From contig NZ_LGDE01000349.1 in assembly GCF_001279725.1 (NCBI RefSeq), positions 1 to 59,103 of the forward strand: 59,103 nt of DNA, given 5' to 3'. This document shows positions 19,416-27,916 of the stretch, piece by piece. Each line of letters opens with the position of its first letter. The stretch's first letter is position 1. This DNA comes from Streptomyces sp. WM4235. GTDB taxonomy: Bacteria; Actinomycetota; Actinomycetes; Streptomycetales; Streptomycetaceae. The notes beneath the pieces are model-generated. The model had not been told where the DNA came from and made no database searches. It was given only the letters and a program-made list of their open reading frames with translations. A program made the translations under genes and the position numbers.

Positions 19416-20477
19416 ATGGAAACGACGCACGGCACGGAACCCGCGGACACTGCGGGGACGACAGTGACGACAGTGACGACAGTGACGACGGGGACGACGC
19501 CCCCGACCCCGCCACCGCTCGGCGAGCACCTGCGCTCGCCCGAGCTGCGGTCGGCGATGCTGGTGCAACAGGAAGTCCTCTTCGCGGCGCGGGAGTTCCT
19601 GCGCGGCAGGGAGTTCGTCGAGCTGCTCCCGCCGCTGGTGGGTCCGGTGACGGACCCGGGCGGCCGGGGCGCGAAGGCGCTGGACGTGGACTACTACGGC
19701 CGGCCGTACAAGCTCATGACGAGCGCGATCCTCTACAAGCAGGCCTCGCTGAAGGGGTTCCCCCGGCTGTTCTACATCGCGCCGAACGTCCGCGTGGAGC
19801 CGCCGGAGACGGCGTCCACCGGCCGGCACCTGGTGGAGTTCCACCAGATCGACGTGGAGTTGGCGGGCGGTACGCGCCGTGACGCGCAGGAGCTCGCGGC
19901 CGGGCTGCTGACACACGTCGTGGAGCACGTGTGGACGGCCGTGCCGCAGGTGTTGCGCGAACTGGGGCGGGACGAACTGGACTTCGCCGAGCTGCGGCAG
20001 GGCAAGTTCGACACCCGCACCCACGAGGAGGCGGTGGCCGCGCTGATCGGGCGGGGGCACCCGCAGAGCCCGGACGCCGAGATCGACTGGGCGGGCGAGA
20101 AGCTGCTCTCGCTGGAGGCCGACCGCCCGTTCTTCGTCAACGACTATCCCAAGGGCTCGCGCGGGTTCTACGACCGCGAGGATCCCGAACGGCCGGGCGT
20201 GCTGCGCAACTTCGACCTGATCGCGCACGGCGGCTTCGGCGAGCTCGTCAGCGGCAGCGAGCGCGAGTCCGCGTACGCGACGATCGTGACCCGGATGCGG
20301 GAGAGCGGGGAGAACCCCGCCAAGTACGCCTGGTACCTCGACCTGGCCCGCGAGGGCATCGAACCGAGCGCCGGTTTCGGGATGGGGCTGCAGCGCCTGG
20401 TCCGCTTCCTGACCGGACTGGACGCGCTGTGGCAGGTCAGCGCGTACCCGAAGCTGCCGGGGGTGATCGCGCCGTGA
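19416..20477 (+). CDS. Class II aaRS-like amide synthetase (AS-AR type)
   Basis: A 353-residue protein with a class II aminoacyl-tRNA synthetase core but no anticodon-binding domain. Motif 2 is visible as NVRVEPPE followed by GRHLVEFHQIDVE, and motif 3 as SAGFGMGLQRLVRFLTG. The closest match I can recall is the archaeal AspRS/AsnRS-derived asparagine synthetase (AS-AR), which shares the spacing of LLPPLVGPVTDP, KLMTSAILYKQ, GFYDRED and GGFGELVSGSERE. That enzyme activates aspartate with ATP and amidates it with ammonia. Directly after glutamate mutase, the attractive substrate is 3-methylaspartate, giving 3-methylasparagine; plain Asp is the alternative. The first 35 residues are Thr/Pro-rich and dispensable-looking. 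ACAGGAG precedes the ATG by 8 bases. Confidence 0.8.
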   Translation: METTHGTEPADTAGTTVTTVTTVTTGTTPPTPPPLGEHLRSPELRSAMLVQQEVLFAAREFLRGREFVELLPPLVGPVTDPGGRGAKALDVDYYGRPYKLMTSAILYKQASLKGFPRLFYIAPNVRVEPPETASTGRHLVEFHQIDVELAGGTRRDAQELAAGLLTHVVEHVWTAVPQVLRELGRDELDFAELRQGKFDTRTHEEAVAALIGRGHPQSPDAEIDWAGEKLLSLEADRPFFVNDYPKGSRGFYDREDPERPGVLRNFDLIAHGGFGELVSGSERESAYATIVTRMRESGENPAKYAWYLDLAREGIEPSAGFGMGLQRLVRFLTGLDALWQVSAYPKLPGVIAP

Positions 20478-21793
20478 GCGGGCTCAGCGCCCCCGGGTTC
20501 CCCGAGGAGGCGGTACGGGCCCGGGCGCGGGCCGGGACGGCCGAGGTGTTCCCGGCGGCGGACGGGTACGGGTCCCGGCTCTTCGGGGCCGCCCCCGTCG
20601 AGCGGGACGGCCTGGACGCCTTGCGGCTCGTTCCGCCGGTGTTCATGCCGCGGCGGCTGGAGAAGCTGATCGACCTGGGCCGGGAGCCCTCGTACGAGGA
20701 CGTGGACCTGCGCACCCGGGTCGGCGGTTTCGCCTCGCGGCTCCCGCTCTACCTCTCGGCGTTCGGTTCGACCCGGGCGGGTAGCGGGGACCTCGGCGTG
20801 GCCGCGGGCCGGCAGGCCGGGCGGCTCGGCATCCCGATGGTGATCGGGGAGAACATGGTGCCGGTCCACGGCTACGGCACGCGTTCGGCGTTGCTGGAGC
20901 GGGTGGCGGCGTACGCCGAGACCGTCGCGGACGGGGTCGGCGGGGTGGTGGTGCAGCAGTCGACCGAGGACGCCGACTCCGAGGTGTGGAACCTGCTGTA
21001 CAGCGACCCGGGGACGCGCGCCCTGCGGGACTCCGGCCGGCTCGGGTTCGAGCTGAAGGTGGGCCAGGGAGCGAAGCCGGGGCTCGGCGGGATGACCGTG
21101 GTCGGGGCGGCCGATGCCGAGCGACTGGCCGAACAGTTCGCGGTGCGGGACCTGTTGGGGGATTCCGGTCGGCGGCTGCGCTGCGCGACCCCCGGCACGT
21201 TCACCGAGGAGATCGTCCGCCGGCAACTGGGGTTCATGCGGAACAACTTCCCGCTGGCCCGGACCTGGGTGAAGTTCCACCCGGGCCGGGACGTGGGCCG
21301 GGCCGCCGCCGTCGCCTGGACGGCGGGCGCCGACGCCGTCACGGTGGACGGCGCCGAGGGCGGCACCGGTTGGGCGCCGCGGGCCTTCCTGGAGGGCGTC
21401 GGCCTGCCCCTCGACGAGTGCCTGCGCCGTGTCGGCACCCCGGCCGGGGACCTGCTCGCCTCGGGGCGGATCTGGGAGGGCGGTCGCGCGGTGCGGGTGC
21501 TCGCCCTGGGCGCGAGGGCGGTGGGCCTGGGCCGGGCGGCGTTGCTCGCCGTGGACGAGGACCCCGGCGCGGGCCTGGTGCGGCTGGTCGAGGCACTGGC
21601 CCTGGAGACCCGGCTGCTGGTCAGCGCCCTCGGCAAGTACCACGTCGGCGACCTCGACCCGGCCGACCTGTGGGCTCCGGACCGTCCCGGCGCGTCCGCC
21701 CCCGCCACACCGCTCCCCGACCCGACCGCGCCCGCGCCCGCGCCCGCCACGACGCATCCGGCTGCGGCGACGGCGGTCGGTGGGGCGTCGTGA
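20474..21793 (+). CDS. Glutamate synthase-like FMN domain protein lacking Fe-S ligands
   Basis: A 439-residue TIM-barrel protein matching the FMN/synthase domain of glutamate synthase: FELKVGQGAKPGLGGM, WVKFHPGRDVG, and VDGAEGGTGWAPRAF. There is no N-terminal glutaminase domain. The loop that normally holds the three cysteines of the 3Fe-4S cluster is missing; after VGLGRAALLAV the chain runs straight into the final helix, and only two other Cys are present. It therefore may not take electrons from ferredoxin in the usual way. It may supply glutamate for the mutase, act on an imine or amide of the pathway, or have a new redox role. The GTG start overlaps the previous stop. Confidence 0.8.
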   Translation: MSGLSAPGFPEEAVRARARAGTAEVFPAADGYGSRLFGAAPVERDGLDALRLVPPVFMPRRLEKLIDLGREPSYEDVDLRTRVGGFASRLPLYLSAFGSTRAGSGDLGVAAGRQAGRLGIPMVIGENMVPVHGYGTRSALLERVAAYAETVADGVGGVVVQQSTEDADSEVWNLLYSDPGTRALRDSGRLGFELKVGQGAKPGLGGMTVVGAADAERLAEQFAVRDLLGDSGRRLRCATPGTFTEEIVRRQLGFMRNNFPLARTWVKFHPGRDVGRAAAVAWTAGADAVTVDGAEGGTGWAPRAFLEGVGLPLDECLRRVGTPAGDLLASGRIWEGGRAVRVLALGARAVGLGRAALLAVDEDPGAGLVRLVEALALETRLLVSALGKYHVGDLDPADLWAPDRPGASAPATPLPDPTAPAPAPATTHPAAATAVGGAS

Positions 21794-21826
21794 GGCGGGG
21801 CGTCGTGAGGCGGGGCGTCGTGAGGC
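21782..21826. repeat. 15-bp tandem repeat spanning a stop/start junction
   Basis: Three exact copies of GGGGCGTCGTGAGGC (21782-21796, 21797-21811, 21812-21826). Each copy contains GTGA, so the stop of the upstream gene and three possible GTG starts of the downstream gene (21790, 21805, 21820) lie in the repeat. Copy-number change by 15 bases keeps the downstream frame. Confidence 0.85.
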
Positions 21827-22110
21827 GGAGCCGGCGCGGCGGCCGGTCCGCGCCGCCCGGTTGTCCGGGCCGCCGCCGTCGACCCGGCTTCGCCCGGGCC
21901 CGGTTCCGGCTCTCCGAGCTCCCCGGGGTCACGGTCACACCCACCGCCGGCGGGGGCGCGGCCGGGGCCGCCGCCTCCCGGGTCCTGACCGGGGCCGGCC
22001 TCGGCCACCTCGGCGGGCACCTGGAACTGCGGAGTTTCGGTTCGCCCGGCCCGGCCGCCCGGGCCCGCGCGGCGGAACACGCCGTCCGGGCAGCGCTGCG
22101 CACCGGCTGA
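21790..22110 (+). CDS. Small hypothetical protein of the NRPS cluster
   Basis: Up to 106 residues, depending on which of three GTG codons in the tandem repeat is used. The first 35 residues are Arg-rich and partly repeat-encoded; the rest (RFRLSELPGVTVTP, then GLGHLGGHLEL and an Ala/Arg helix) looks like a compact folded domain. Third codon positions are nearly all G or C, which supports coding. I do not recognise the family. Overlap with the upstream stop (GTGA) and the location between two cluster genes suggest it is part of the same operon. Confidence 0.5.
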   Translation: MRRGVVRRGVVRRSRRGGRSAPPGCPGRRRRPGFARARFRLSELPGVTVTPTAGGGAAGAAASRVLTGAGLGHLGGHLELRSFGSPGPAARARAAEHAVRAALRTG

Positions 22111-22185
22111 CCCCCGCCCCCCGCCCGTCCCTCCCCCTCCCACGTCGCCTCCCCGCCCGCCTTCCACAAGGAACAGGTGCACCTG

Positions 22186-23472
22186 ATGGACACCCCCGCA
22201 CGTCTCGACACCGAACGCCCCGACCCCGCCCGGCCGGACCCCTCGAAGGTCCTGTGGGGTCGCGTCGGCAGCCTCGTCGGCGGTCAGGCCGCCGTCCAAC
22301 TGGGCAGTTTCGCCCTGCTGATCGCCATGAACTGGACCGCCGTACAGATCGGCGGGACCCGCGCCGTCACACTGTTGATGCTCGCCGCGACCGTGCCCCG
22401 CGCCCTCATGTTGATCTTCGGCGGGGCGGTCGCCGACACCCTCGGTCCGCGCTTCGTCCTGCTGCGCACCACCGCCGCCCGGGTCGTGTTGCTCGGCGTC
22501 GGCGCCGTGGTCACGGCGAACAGCGGACAGCTGTGGCCCCTGGTGGTGATCGCCCTGGTCGAGGGCGTGCTGCTCGGGCTGGCCGGACCGGCGTCCGGGG
22601 TGCTGCTGCCCCTGTTCGCCCGCGGCGACCAACTGGCCCGCGCGAACTCCCTGTACGCCATGGTCCTGCGGGTCGCGCCGATCCTCGGCGCGCCGGCCGG
22701 CGCCTTCCTGATCACCGTCGGGGAGTTGTGGGTGGCGATGTTGGTCGGCGCGCTCACCGGCGCGATCTGGCTCGGCTGCCTGCTCCACGTCACGCACGGG
22801 TTCGTCCGGCCGGAGCCGGAGCCCGGGGTCTCCCTGGTGAAGCGGTCCGGGGACGGTTTCCGGCTGCTGGCCCGGCATCCGAGGCTGCGCTGGATGTTCG
22901 TCGCGGCGCTGTGCCTGGACATGGCGTTCAGTTGGCCGGCCGAGGTGGCGCTGCCCCTGCTGGTGTCCGAGCGGGGCTGGGGCGTCGGCGCGGTCGGCGT
23001 GGTCCTGGCGGCGTTCAGCGTGGGGGCGCTCGGCTCCAGCGCGGTGGGCGCGGCGTTCGCGCACCGCATCCCGATGTTCGTGCGGCTCGTCGTGACGGGC
23101 GCCGGACTGGCCGCCGGCATTCTCGTCATGGCGCTGATGCCGTCGGTGGTCTCGCTGACCGCCGTCGCCGCGGGGGTCGGGCTGCTGTCCGGGCTGAACG
23201 GCCCGGCGATCGTCACCCTGTACCAACAGTCCGCCCCCGAGGACCGGATGGGCGCCGCGATGTCCACCCTCTCGCTCGCCGGGATCGGCACCGCGCCCGT
23301 CTCCATCGCCGTCTTCAGTTCGCTCTCGCTGGTCCTCGGTGTCCAGAGCACCTGGCTGTTGTGCGGTGCCATCGCGTTCGTCTCCCCCTTCGCGGCGGTG
23401 ATGGCCCTGCGCCAACCGGCCCGCGCCGAGGAGCCGGCGCCGGTGGAGCCGCCCGTACCGGCCGCGGTGTGA
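22186..23472 (+). CDS. MFS transporter, probable peptide exporter
   Basis: A membrane protein of 428 residues with about ten to twelve hydrophobic helices and a cytoplasmic loop at the middle (PEPEPGVSLVKRSGDGFRLLARHP). The Arg/Pro-rich ends are cytoplasmic. It belongs to the drug-efflux-like group of the major facilitator superfamily, related to enterobactin exporter and macrolide efflux proteins. Being inside the NRPS cluster it probably exports the product and gives self-protection, but this is inferred from location. AAGGA at 22168-22172 precedes both a GTG at 22177 (4-base spacing) and the ATG at 22186 (13-base spacing); I list the ATG but either may be used. Confidence 0.88.
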   Translation: MDTPARLDTERPDPARPDPSKVLWGRVGSLVGGQAAVQLGSFALLIAMNWTAVQIGGTRAVTLLMLAATVPRALMLIFGGAVADTLGPRFVLLRTTAARVVLLGVGAVVTANSGQLWPLVVIALVEGVLLGLAGPASGVLLPLFARGDQLARANSLYAMVLRVAPILGAPAGAFLITVGELWVAMLVGALTGAIWLGCLLHVTHGFVRPEPEPGVSLVKRSGDGFRLLARHPRLRWMFVAALCLDMAFSWPAEVALPLLVSERGWGVGAVGVVLAAFSVGALGSSAVGAAFAHRIPMFVRLVVTGAGLAAGILVMALMPSVVSLTAVAAGVGLLSGLNGPAIVTLYQQSAPEDRMGAAMSTLSLAGIGTAPVSIAVFSSLSLVLGVQSTWLLCGAIAFVSPFAAVMALRQPARAEEPAPVEPPVPAAV

Positions 23473-23482
23473 GGGGGGTCCC

Positions 23483-24325
23483 GTGACATCCCTCGCCACC
23501 CCGGCCCGCGGCCGGGCCCCCGGGAGGCTCCTGGTTCCGGAGCCGCTGTCGGACCCGGGGCCGGAGCGGGCCGCGCTGGTGGCCGCGACCCCGCAGCTGT
23601 GGCTCGTGGACACCACGGCGTACCGGGCGCACGCGGCGCGGCACGCCCCGGGGACCCTGGACGCCCTGGAGTTGGCGCGGGCCGCGGAGTTCGCGCGGGC
23701 GGCCGACCGGGACGCGTACGTCTGCGCGCACGTGGCGCTGCGCCGGCTGCTCGGCGCGTACCTGGGGACGACGGCGCGCGAGGTGGTCGTCGAGCGGGCG
23801 CCCTGCTCGCACTGCGCGGAGCCGCACGGGCGTCCCGTGCTCCCTGGTGGGACCCTGCACTTCTCGCTCTCGCACTGCACCGGGATCAGCCTGTTGGCCT
23901 TCGCCTCCGCGCCCGTCGGGGTGGACGTGGAGGAGGTGGTGCGGCCCGACGTGATCGCCGACACGGCGGACGTGCTGCACCCCAGGGAGGCGGCGGAGCT
24001 CGCCGCCCTCCCGGCCGGCGAACGCGCCCGCGCCTTCACCCGGGTGTGGACCCGCAAGGAGGCCTACCTCAAGGGCCTCGGGGTGGGGTTGTCGGAGAAC
24101 CCGGCCGCGGACTACGTGGGGTCGGGGCCGGAGCCGGCGCGGCTGCCGGGGTGGACGCTGACCGACGTACGGGTCCCCGAGGGCCACCGGGCGGCGCTGG
24201 CGCTGAACACGGGGCGCGCGGAGCCCGCGGGGGAACGTGCCGGGGCGGGCGAGGGCGGCAGGGCGAAGTCCGGGCCGGGCGAGGGCGCGGTGCTCACGCC
24301 GCCTCGACGGCCGCCCGCGGGTTGA
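23483..24325 (+). CDS. Sfp-type 4'-phosphopantetheinyl transferase
   Basis: A 280-residue protein with the three landmarks of the Sfp group: [18 protein letters not shown] (Mg-binding Asp and Glu), and [12 protein letters not shown]. It transfers phosphopantetheine from coenzyme A to the carrier serines of the NRPS proteins, turning them on. The C-terminal 35 residues (Gly/Glu/Arg-rich) are outside the conserved fold. A GTG start follows a GAGGGGG ribosome binding site. Its 3' end overlaps the convergent tsaD gene by 32 bases. It is probably the last gene of the biosynthetic cluster. Confidence 0.94.
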   Translation: MTSLATPARGRAPGRLLVPEPLSDPGPERAALVAATPQLWLVDTTAYRAHAARHAPGTLDALELARAAEFARAADRDAYVCAHVALRRLLGAYLGTTAREVVVERAPCSHCAEPHGRPVLPGGTLHFSLSHCTGISLLAFASAPVGVDVEEVVRPDVIADTADVLHPREAAELAALPAGERARAFTRVWTRKEAYLKGLGVGLSENPAADYVGSGPEPARLPGWTLTDVRVPEGHRAALALNTGRAEPAGERAGAGEGGRAKSGPGEGAVLTPPRRPPAG

Positions 24326-25370
24326 GCGCGGCGTACTCCAGCGGCGCCGACGGGTCGATCGTCAGCTCGTACGGGGCCGGCTCCGTGCCCGCGCGGACCA
24401 GCAGGTCGCCGATGGCCGCGATCATCGCGCCGTTGTCGGTGCACAGGGTCATCGGTGGAACCCTCAGTTCGATCCCGGCGGAGGCGCAGCGCCGCTCCGC
24501 GAGGTCGCGCACGCGGGAGTTGGCCGCCACTCCGCCGACCACCACCAGGGTCCGGACCCCGTACTCCTTGCAGGCCGCGACCGCCTTGCGGGTCAGTACG
24601 TCGGCCACCGCCTCCTGGAGCGAGGCCGCGCCGTCGGCGACCGGCGGTTCCTCGCCGCGCAGCCGGTGGCCCTCGGCCCAGCGGGCGGCGGCGGTCTTGA
24701 GCCCCGAGAAGGAGAAGGAGTAGGCGTACGGATCGCCGGCGCGGGGTCCGCCGGTGAGCGGACGGGGGAAGGCGACGGCCTTCGGGTCGCCGCCCCGGGC
24801 GGCACGGTCGATGGCCGGCCCGCCCGGGTAGGGCAGGCCGAGGACCCGGGCGACCTTGTCGAAGCACTCGCCGGCCGCGTCGTCGAGGGTGTCCCCGAGG
24901 TGCAGGATCGGTTCGCGCACGAGGTCGCGCACCAGCAGCAGCGAGGTGTGGCCGCCCGAGACGATCAGGACCATGCAGGGCTCGGGCAGCGGCCCGTGCT
25001 CCAGGGTGTCGGCGGCGACGTGTCCGGCCAGGTGGTGGACCCCGTACAGCGGCAGGTCCAGGGCGTAGGCGAGGGTCTTGGCGCCCGCGAGCCCGACCTG
25101 GAGCGCGCCGGAGAGGCCGGGCCCGGTGGTGACGGCGATGGCGTCGAGCTGCGACATCCGCAGGCCGGCCTGGTCGAGGGCCTGGCGGACGACCGGGTTG
25201 AAGGCGTGCAGGTGGGCGCGGGCCGCGATCTCGGGCACCACTCCGCCGAAGCGGGCGTGTTCGTCCATGCTCGACGCGACGACGTGCGCGAGGAGCTTTC
25301 CGTCGCGGACGATTCCCGCGCCCGTCTCGTCGCAGGACGATTCGATGCCGAGCACCAACGGAGATCCCAC
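24294..25370 (-). CDS. tsaD: tRNA N6-threonylcarbamoyladenosine transferase TsaD
   Basis: A 358-residue ASKHA-fold protein that transfers the threonylcarbamoyl group to A37 of ANN-decoding tRNAs. The N-terminus [11 protein letters not shown], the metal-binding HxxxH (His113, His117 in VHHLAGHV), [10 protein letters not shown], and DNGAMIA near the C-terminus are all present. The start is the GTG at 25370, which leaves the expected length and places the conserved N-terminus at residue 5. It is an essential housekeeping gene, so it marks the right-hand border of the NRPS cluster. Its C-terminal end overlaps the end of the phosphopantetheinyl transferase gene on the other strand. Confidence 0.97.
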   Translation of the reverse strand: MGSPLVLGIESSCDETGAGIVRDGKLLAHVVASSMDEHARFGGVVPEIAARAHLHAFNPVVRQALDQAGLRMSQLDAIAVTTGPGLSGALQVGLAGAKTLAYALDLPLYGVHHLAGHVAADTLEHGPLPEPCMVLIVSGGHTSLLLVRDLVREPILHLGDTLDDAAGECFDKVARVLGLPYPGGPAIDRAARGGDPKAVAFPRPLTGGPRAGDPYAYSFSFSGLKTAAARWAEGHRLRGEEPPVADGAASLQEAVADVLTRKAVAACKEYGVRTLVVVGGVAANSRVRDLAERRCASAGIELRVPPMTLCTDNGAMIAAIGDLLVRAGTEPAPYELTIDPSAPLEYAALNPRAAVEAA

Positions 25371-25383
25371 GACGACACCTTCA

Positions 25384-25414
25384 ACCCTTGTTGCGAATGG
25401 TTCGCAACAAGGGT
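25384..25414. promoter_or_regulatory. Perfect 31-bp palindrome, candidate operator
   Basis: Arms 25384-25397 and 25401-25414 are exact 14-base complements around a 3-base centre (TGG). The core TTGCGAA-TGG-TTCGCAA is AT-richer than the surroundings. It lies 14-44 bases upstream of the tsaD GTG and about 136 bases upstream of the divergent protease gene. It could be a dimeric repressor site over the tsaD promoter, or an RNA hairpin in the tsaD leader. The 3-base loop and the position before genes rather than after them argue against a terminator. Confidence 0.6.
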
Positions 25415-25549
25415 AGCGGCGTCGGCCGCCCGACCTCGCACGGGCTGTGAGGACGGACACGTCCCCTTTCGGGAACCCTCGGCACCTCGCACCCGTCGGA
25501 CGGGACGTCGAAGGATCTTCGGGAACGGGAGCGGGAGCGGGAGCGCCAC

Positions 25550-26530
25550 ATGGTCGGCAAGGCGGGGGGCGGGGCGAGACGCGTCCGCTTCGTGCTGCTC
25601 GGGATCGTTCTCGCCCTGCTGGGAGCCGGTTCCTGGGTCGTGTGGGAGCTGCGTGTCGTCGCCGCGCACCTCGCGGACGGGGACCCGGCACAGGGCACCT
25701 ACCTCCAGGATCCCGAACGCGCCGACCGGACGGCCTCGGCGGTCCTGGACGGTCTCGTGGTGGAGGTCGAGGCACCGCGCGACGACACCCCGACCCCCGC
25801 CGGTTCCGAGGCGACCGCCGAGTCCGCCGGATCCGCGACCCCGGTGCGGTCGCGGCGGGAGGGCGACTGGCGCCCCTCCTCGCCCCTGGAGGCCCGGAGC
25901 ACGGCGCCCGAGCCCGCGATCGGCGCACTGTTCTCCCCCGGCGGCGACTGGGACGGCGACCACCACTGCTCCGCCGGCGTGGTGCACTCCCCCGACGGGG
26001 ATCTGATCGTCACCGCCGCCCACTGCGTGTACCAGGGCGGCTTCCGCACCAATCTCGCCTTCGTTCCGGGCTACCGGGGCGGCGTGGCCCCGTACGGCGT
26101 CTGGGTGCCCACCCGGATCGACGTGGACCCCCGCTGGACGGAGTCCGCCGACCCCGATCACGACGTGGCCTTCGTCCGGGTGCGCCGCCCCGGACACCCC
26201 GGGGAGCGACTGGAGGACGTCACCGGCGCTCCCGCGATCCGGTTCCGGCCCCAACTGCCTCTGCCCGCACGGGTGGTGGGCTATCCGAATGACGCCGAAC
26301 AGCCGGTGGACTGCTACAACACGGCCCGCGCGGAAGGGCCCGCGCAGTTGCGGCTGGACTGCGCGGGCGTACCGAACGGGACCAGCGGCGGCCCGATCCT
26401 GACCGACGGACCCACCCTGATCGGGGTGGTCGGCGGCCGTGACGGCGGCGGCGACGAGAGGACCTCGTACAGCAGTTGGTTCGACGACGGCACCCGCGCC
26501 CTCTACGCGCGGGCGATCGGATCCCCCTGA
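25550..26530 (+). CDS. Membrane-anchored trypsin-like serine protease
   Basis: A 326-residue protein with a short basic N-terminus, one hydrophobic helix (about 12-33) and an extracellular chymotrypsin-fold domain. The catalytic triad is visible as His158 (TAAHC), Asp205 (DHDVAFVRV) and Ser279 (GTSGGPI). Cysteines 140/159 and 255/271 are placed to form disulfides. A Pro/Ser/Glu-rich linker (about 75-120) separates membrane anchor and protease. Substrate unknown; such proteins in streptomycetes act outside the membrane. It is transcribed away from tsaD, sharing the intergenic palindrome. The next 257 bases, up to the convergent dehydrogenase gene, show only a weak long-loop inverted repeat. 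Confidence 0.88.
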   Translation: MVGKAGGGARRVRFVLLGIVLALLGAGSWVVWELRVVAAHLADGDPAQGTYLQDPERADRTASAVLDGLVVEVEAPRDDTPTPAGSEATAESAGSATPVRSRREGDWRPSSPLEARSTAPEPAIGALFSPGGDWDGDHHCSAGVVHSPDGDLIVTAAHCVYQGGFRTNLAFVPGYRGGVAPYGVWVPTRIDVDPRWTESADPDHDVAFVRVRRPGHPGERLEDVTGAPAIRFRPQLPLPARVVGYPNDAEQPVDCYNTARAEGPAQLRLDCAGVPNGTSGGPILTDGPTLIGVVGGRDGGGDERTSYSSWFDDGTRALYARAIGSP

Positions 26531-26787
26531 GGCGGCTCCCGGGATCCGCTCCGGGTGCGCCTGTGCCTCGGGGGGAGCCCGGGTCCTGGGTGGTTGTCCG
26601 CAGCGTCGTCTTCCATGCCGCCGAGTGTCCGGGACGGCGGGGCCCGGTTCAGTGCCCGCCCGGGGCGCCCGGAGGCGTCCCGGGGGCGGACGGGCTCACT
26701 TCGGGGCGCCCGCGCCGGCGGATCCGACGTGCGTCAAGAGCCTGAAGGGGGCGGGTGTCGGCCCTCCACCCCCGGGGCATCGGCCGG

Positions 26788-27744
26788 TCAGCGCGCCGGC
26801 GCCGGGTACGACACCCCGGTCAGTTTCTCGGAGGCGCTCCACAGCCGCTCCCCGGACGCGTCGTCGAGGGTCCACTTGGCCCGCCAGGACCGGACGGGCG
26901 CCCCGCGCCAGCCGAGCCGCGGTCCGATGAACGCGTCGGGCCGGACCCCGGGGGCGGTGGCCGCGTACAGGGTGGGCAGCGCGCCGGCCTCGGCGGACTG
27001 CGCGACGACGGCGATGCCGACGGCGTTGACGGCGGCGTTCGCGGCGACGGCGATCCGTGACGTGAGGGTGCGCCCGGCCCGGGGGGCCGCCCCGACGTGC
27101 AGGTTGGTGGAGGCGTAGCCGGGGTGGGCGGCGGCCGTGACGATCCCGGAGCCGGCGGCCGCCAGGCGCCGGGACAGTTCGTGGGTGAAGAGGAGGTTGG
27201 CGGTCTTCGAGCGCCCGTAGGCCATCCACCGCCGGTATCCGCGTTCGGCGTTCAGGTCGTCGTGGTCGAGGTCGCCGAGGACGTGGAAGGCGCTGGAGAG
27301 GTTGACGATCCGGGCCCCGTCGCCGGCGGCGAGGAGACGGGGCAGGAGCAGCCCGGTCAGGGCGAAGTGACCGAGGTGGTTGATCCCGAACTGAGCCTCG
27401 AAGCCGTCGGCGGTGCGACCGTACGGCAGGGCCATCACGCCCGCGTTGTTGACGAGCAGGTCGAGGGTGTCGTGGCGCCGCGACCAGGCCCGGGCGAACT
27501 CCCGCACGGAGGCGAGGTCGGCGAGGTCGCGCGGCATGAACTCCACGTCCGCGCCCGGCACCTCGGTCCGCAGGCGTACCGCCGCGGCGCGGCCCCGGGC
27601 CGCGCTGCGGCAGGCCAGGACGACCCCGGCCCCGGCGCGGGCCAGCTCACGGGCGGCGACCAGCCCGATGCCGCTGTTGGCGCCGGTCACGACGGCGGTG
27701 CGGCCACTCTGGTCGGGGATGTTCCTGATGTTCCAGCCGGGCAT
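26788..27744 (-). CDS. Short-chain dehydrogenase (SDR, retinol dehydrogenase-like)
   Basis: A 318-residue Rossmann-fold oxidoreductase. The nucleotide motif TGANSGIG lies at 20-27, NNAGVM near 95, a catalytic Ser in VNLSS, and the YGRSK catalytic Tyr-Lys pair. An Arg after the second strand (ACRSAARG) favours NADP(H). It groups with the broad WWOX/RDH-like set of actinobacterial SDRs; the substrate is unknown. GAGGGAG before the ATG is a good ribosome binding site. Nothing around it suggests a role in the peptide pathway. Confidence 0.88.
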   Translation of the reverse strand: MPGWNIRNIPDQSGRTAVVTGANSGIGLVAARELARAGAGVVLACRSAARGRAAAVRLRTEVPGADVEFMPRDLADLASVREFARAWSRRHDTLDLLVNNAGVMALPYGRTADGFEAQFGINHLGHFALTGLLLPRLLAAGDGARIVNLSSAFHVLGDLDHDDLNAERGYRRWMAYGRSKTANLLFTHELSRRLAAAGSGIVTAAAHPGYASTNLHVGAAPRAGRTLTSRIAVAANAAVNAVGIAVVAQSAEAGALPTLYAATAPGVRPDAFIGPRLGWRGAPVRSWRAKWTLDDASGERLWSASEKLTGVSYPAPAR

Positions 27745-27767
27745 CTCGACTCCCTCACGACGACGTG

Positions 27768-27782
27768 GTTACTGAGGGTAAC
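27768..27782. promoter_or_regulatory. GTTAC-N5-GTAAC inverted repeat
   Basis: A 5-base inverted repeat with a 5-base centre, 24 bases upstream of the SDR start codon and in the gap shared with the divergent cobL gene. The layout resembles a TetR- or MarR-type operator, but the arms are short. Confidence 0.3.
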
Positions 27783-27916
27783 ATCCCGTGTTTCCGGGCG
27801 GTCGGCGCGGGGGTCCGCACAGGGGCTCACGTGGGTCCCGTCACCCCGGGGACCGGGCACAGGCGCAGGCCAGTAGGCTGCGGGTCCATCCGCTTCCCCT
27901 CCCCCGAGGTCCCGCA

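Noticed and set aside
25384..25414. Palindrome before tsaD as a terminator
   Set aside because: It lies between two divergent gene starts, so no transcript of a listed gene ends there, and a 3-base loop is short for a terminator hairpin.
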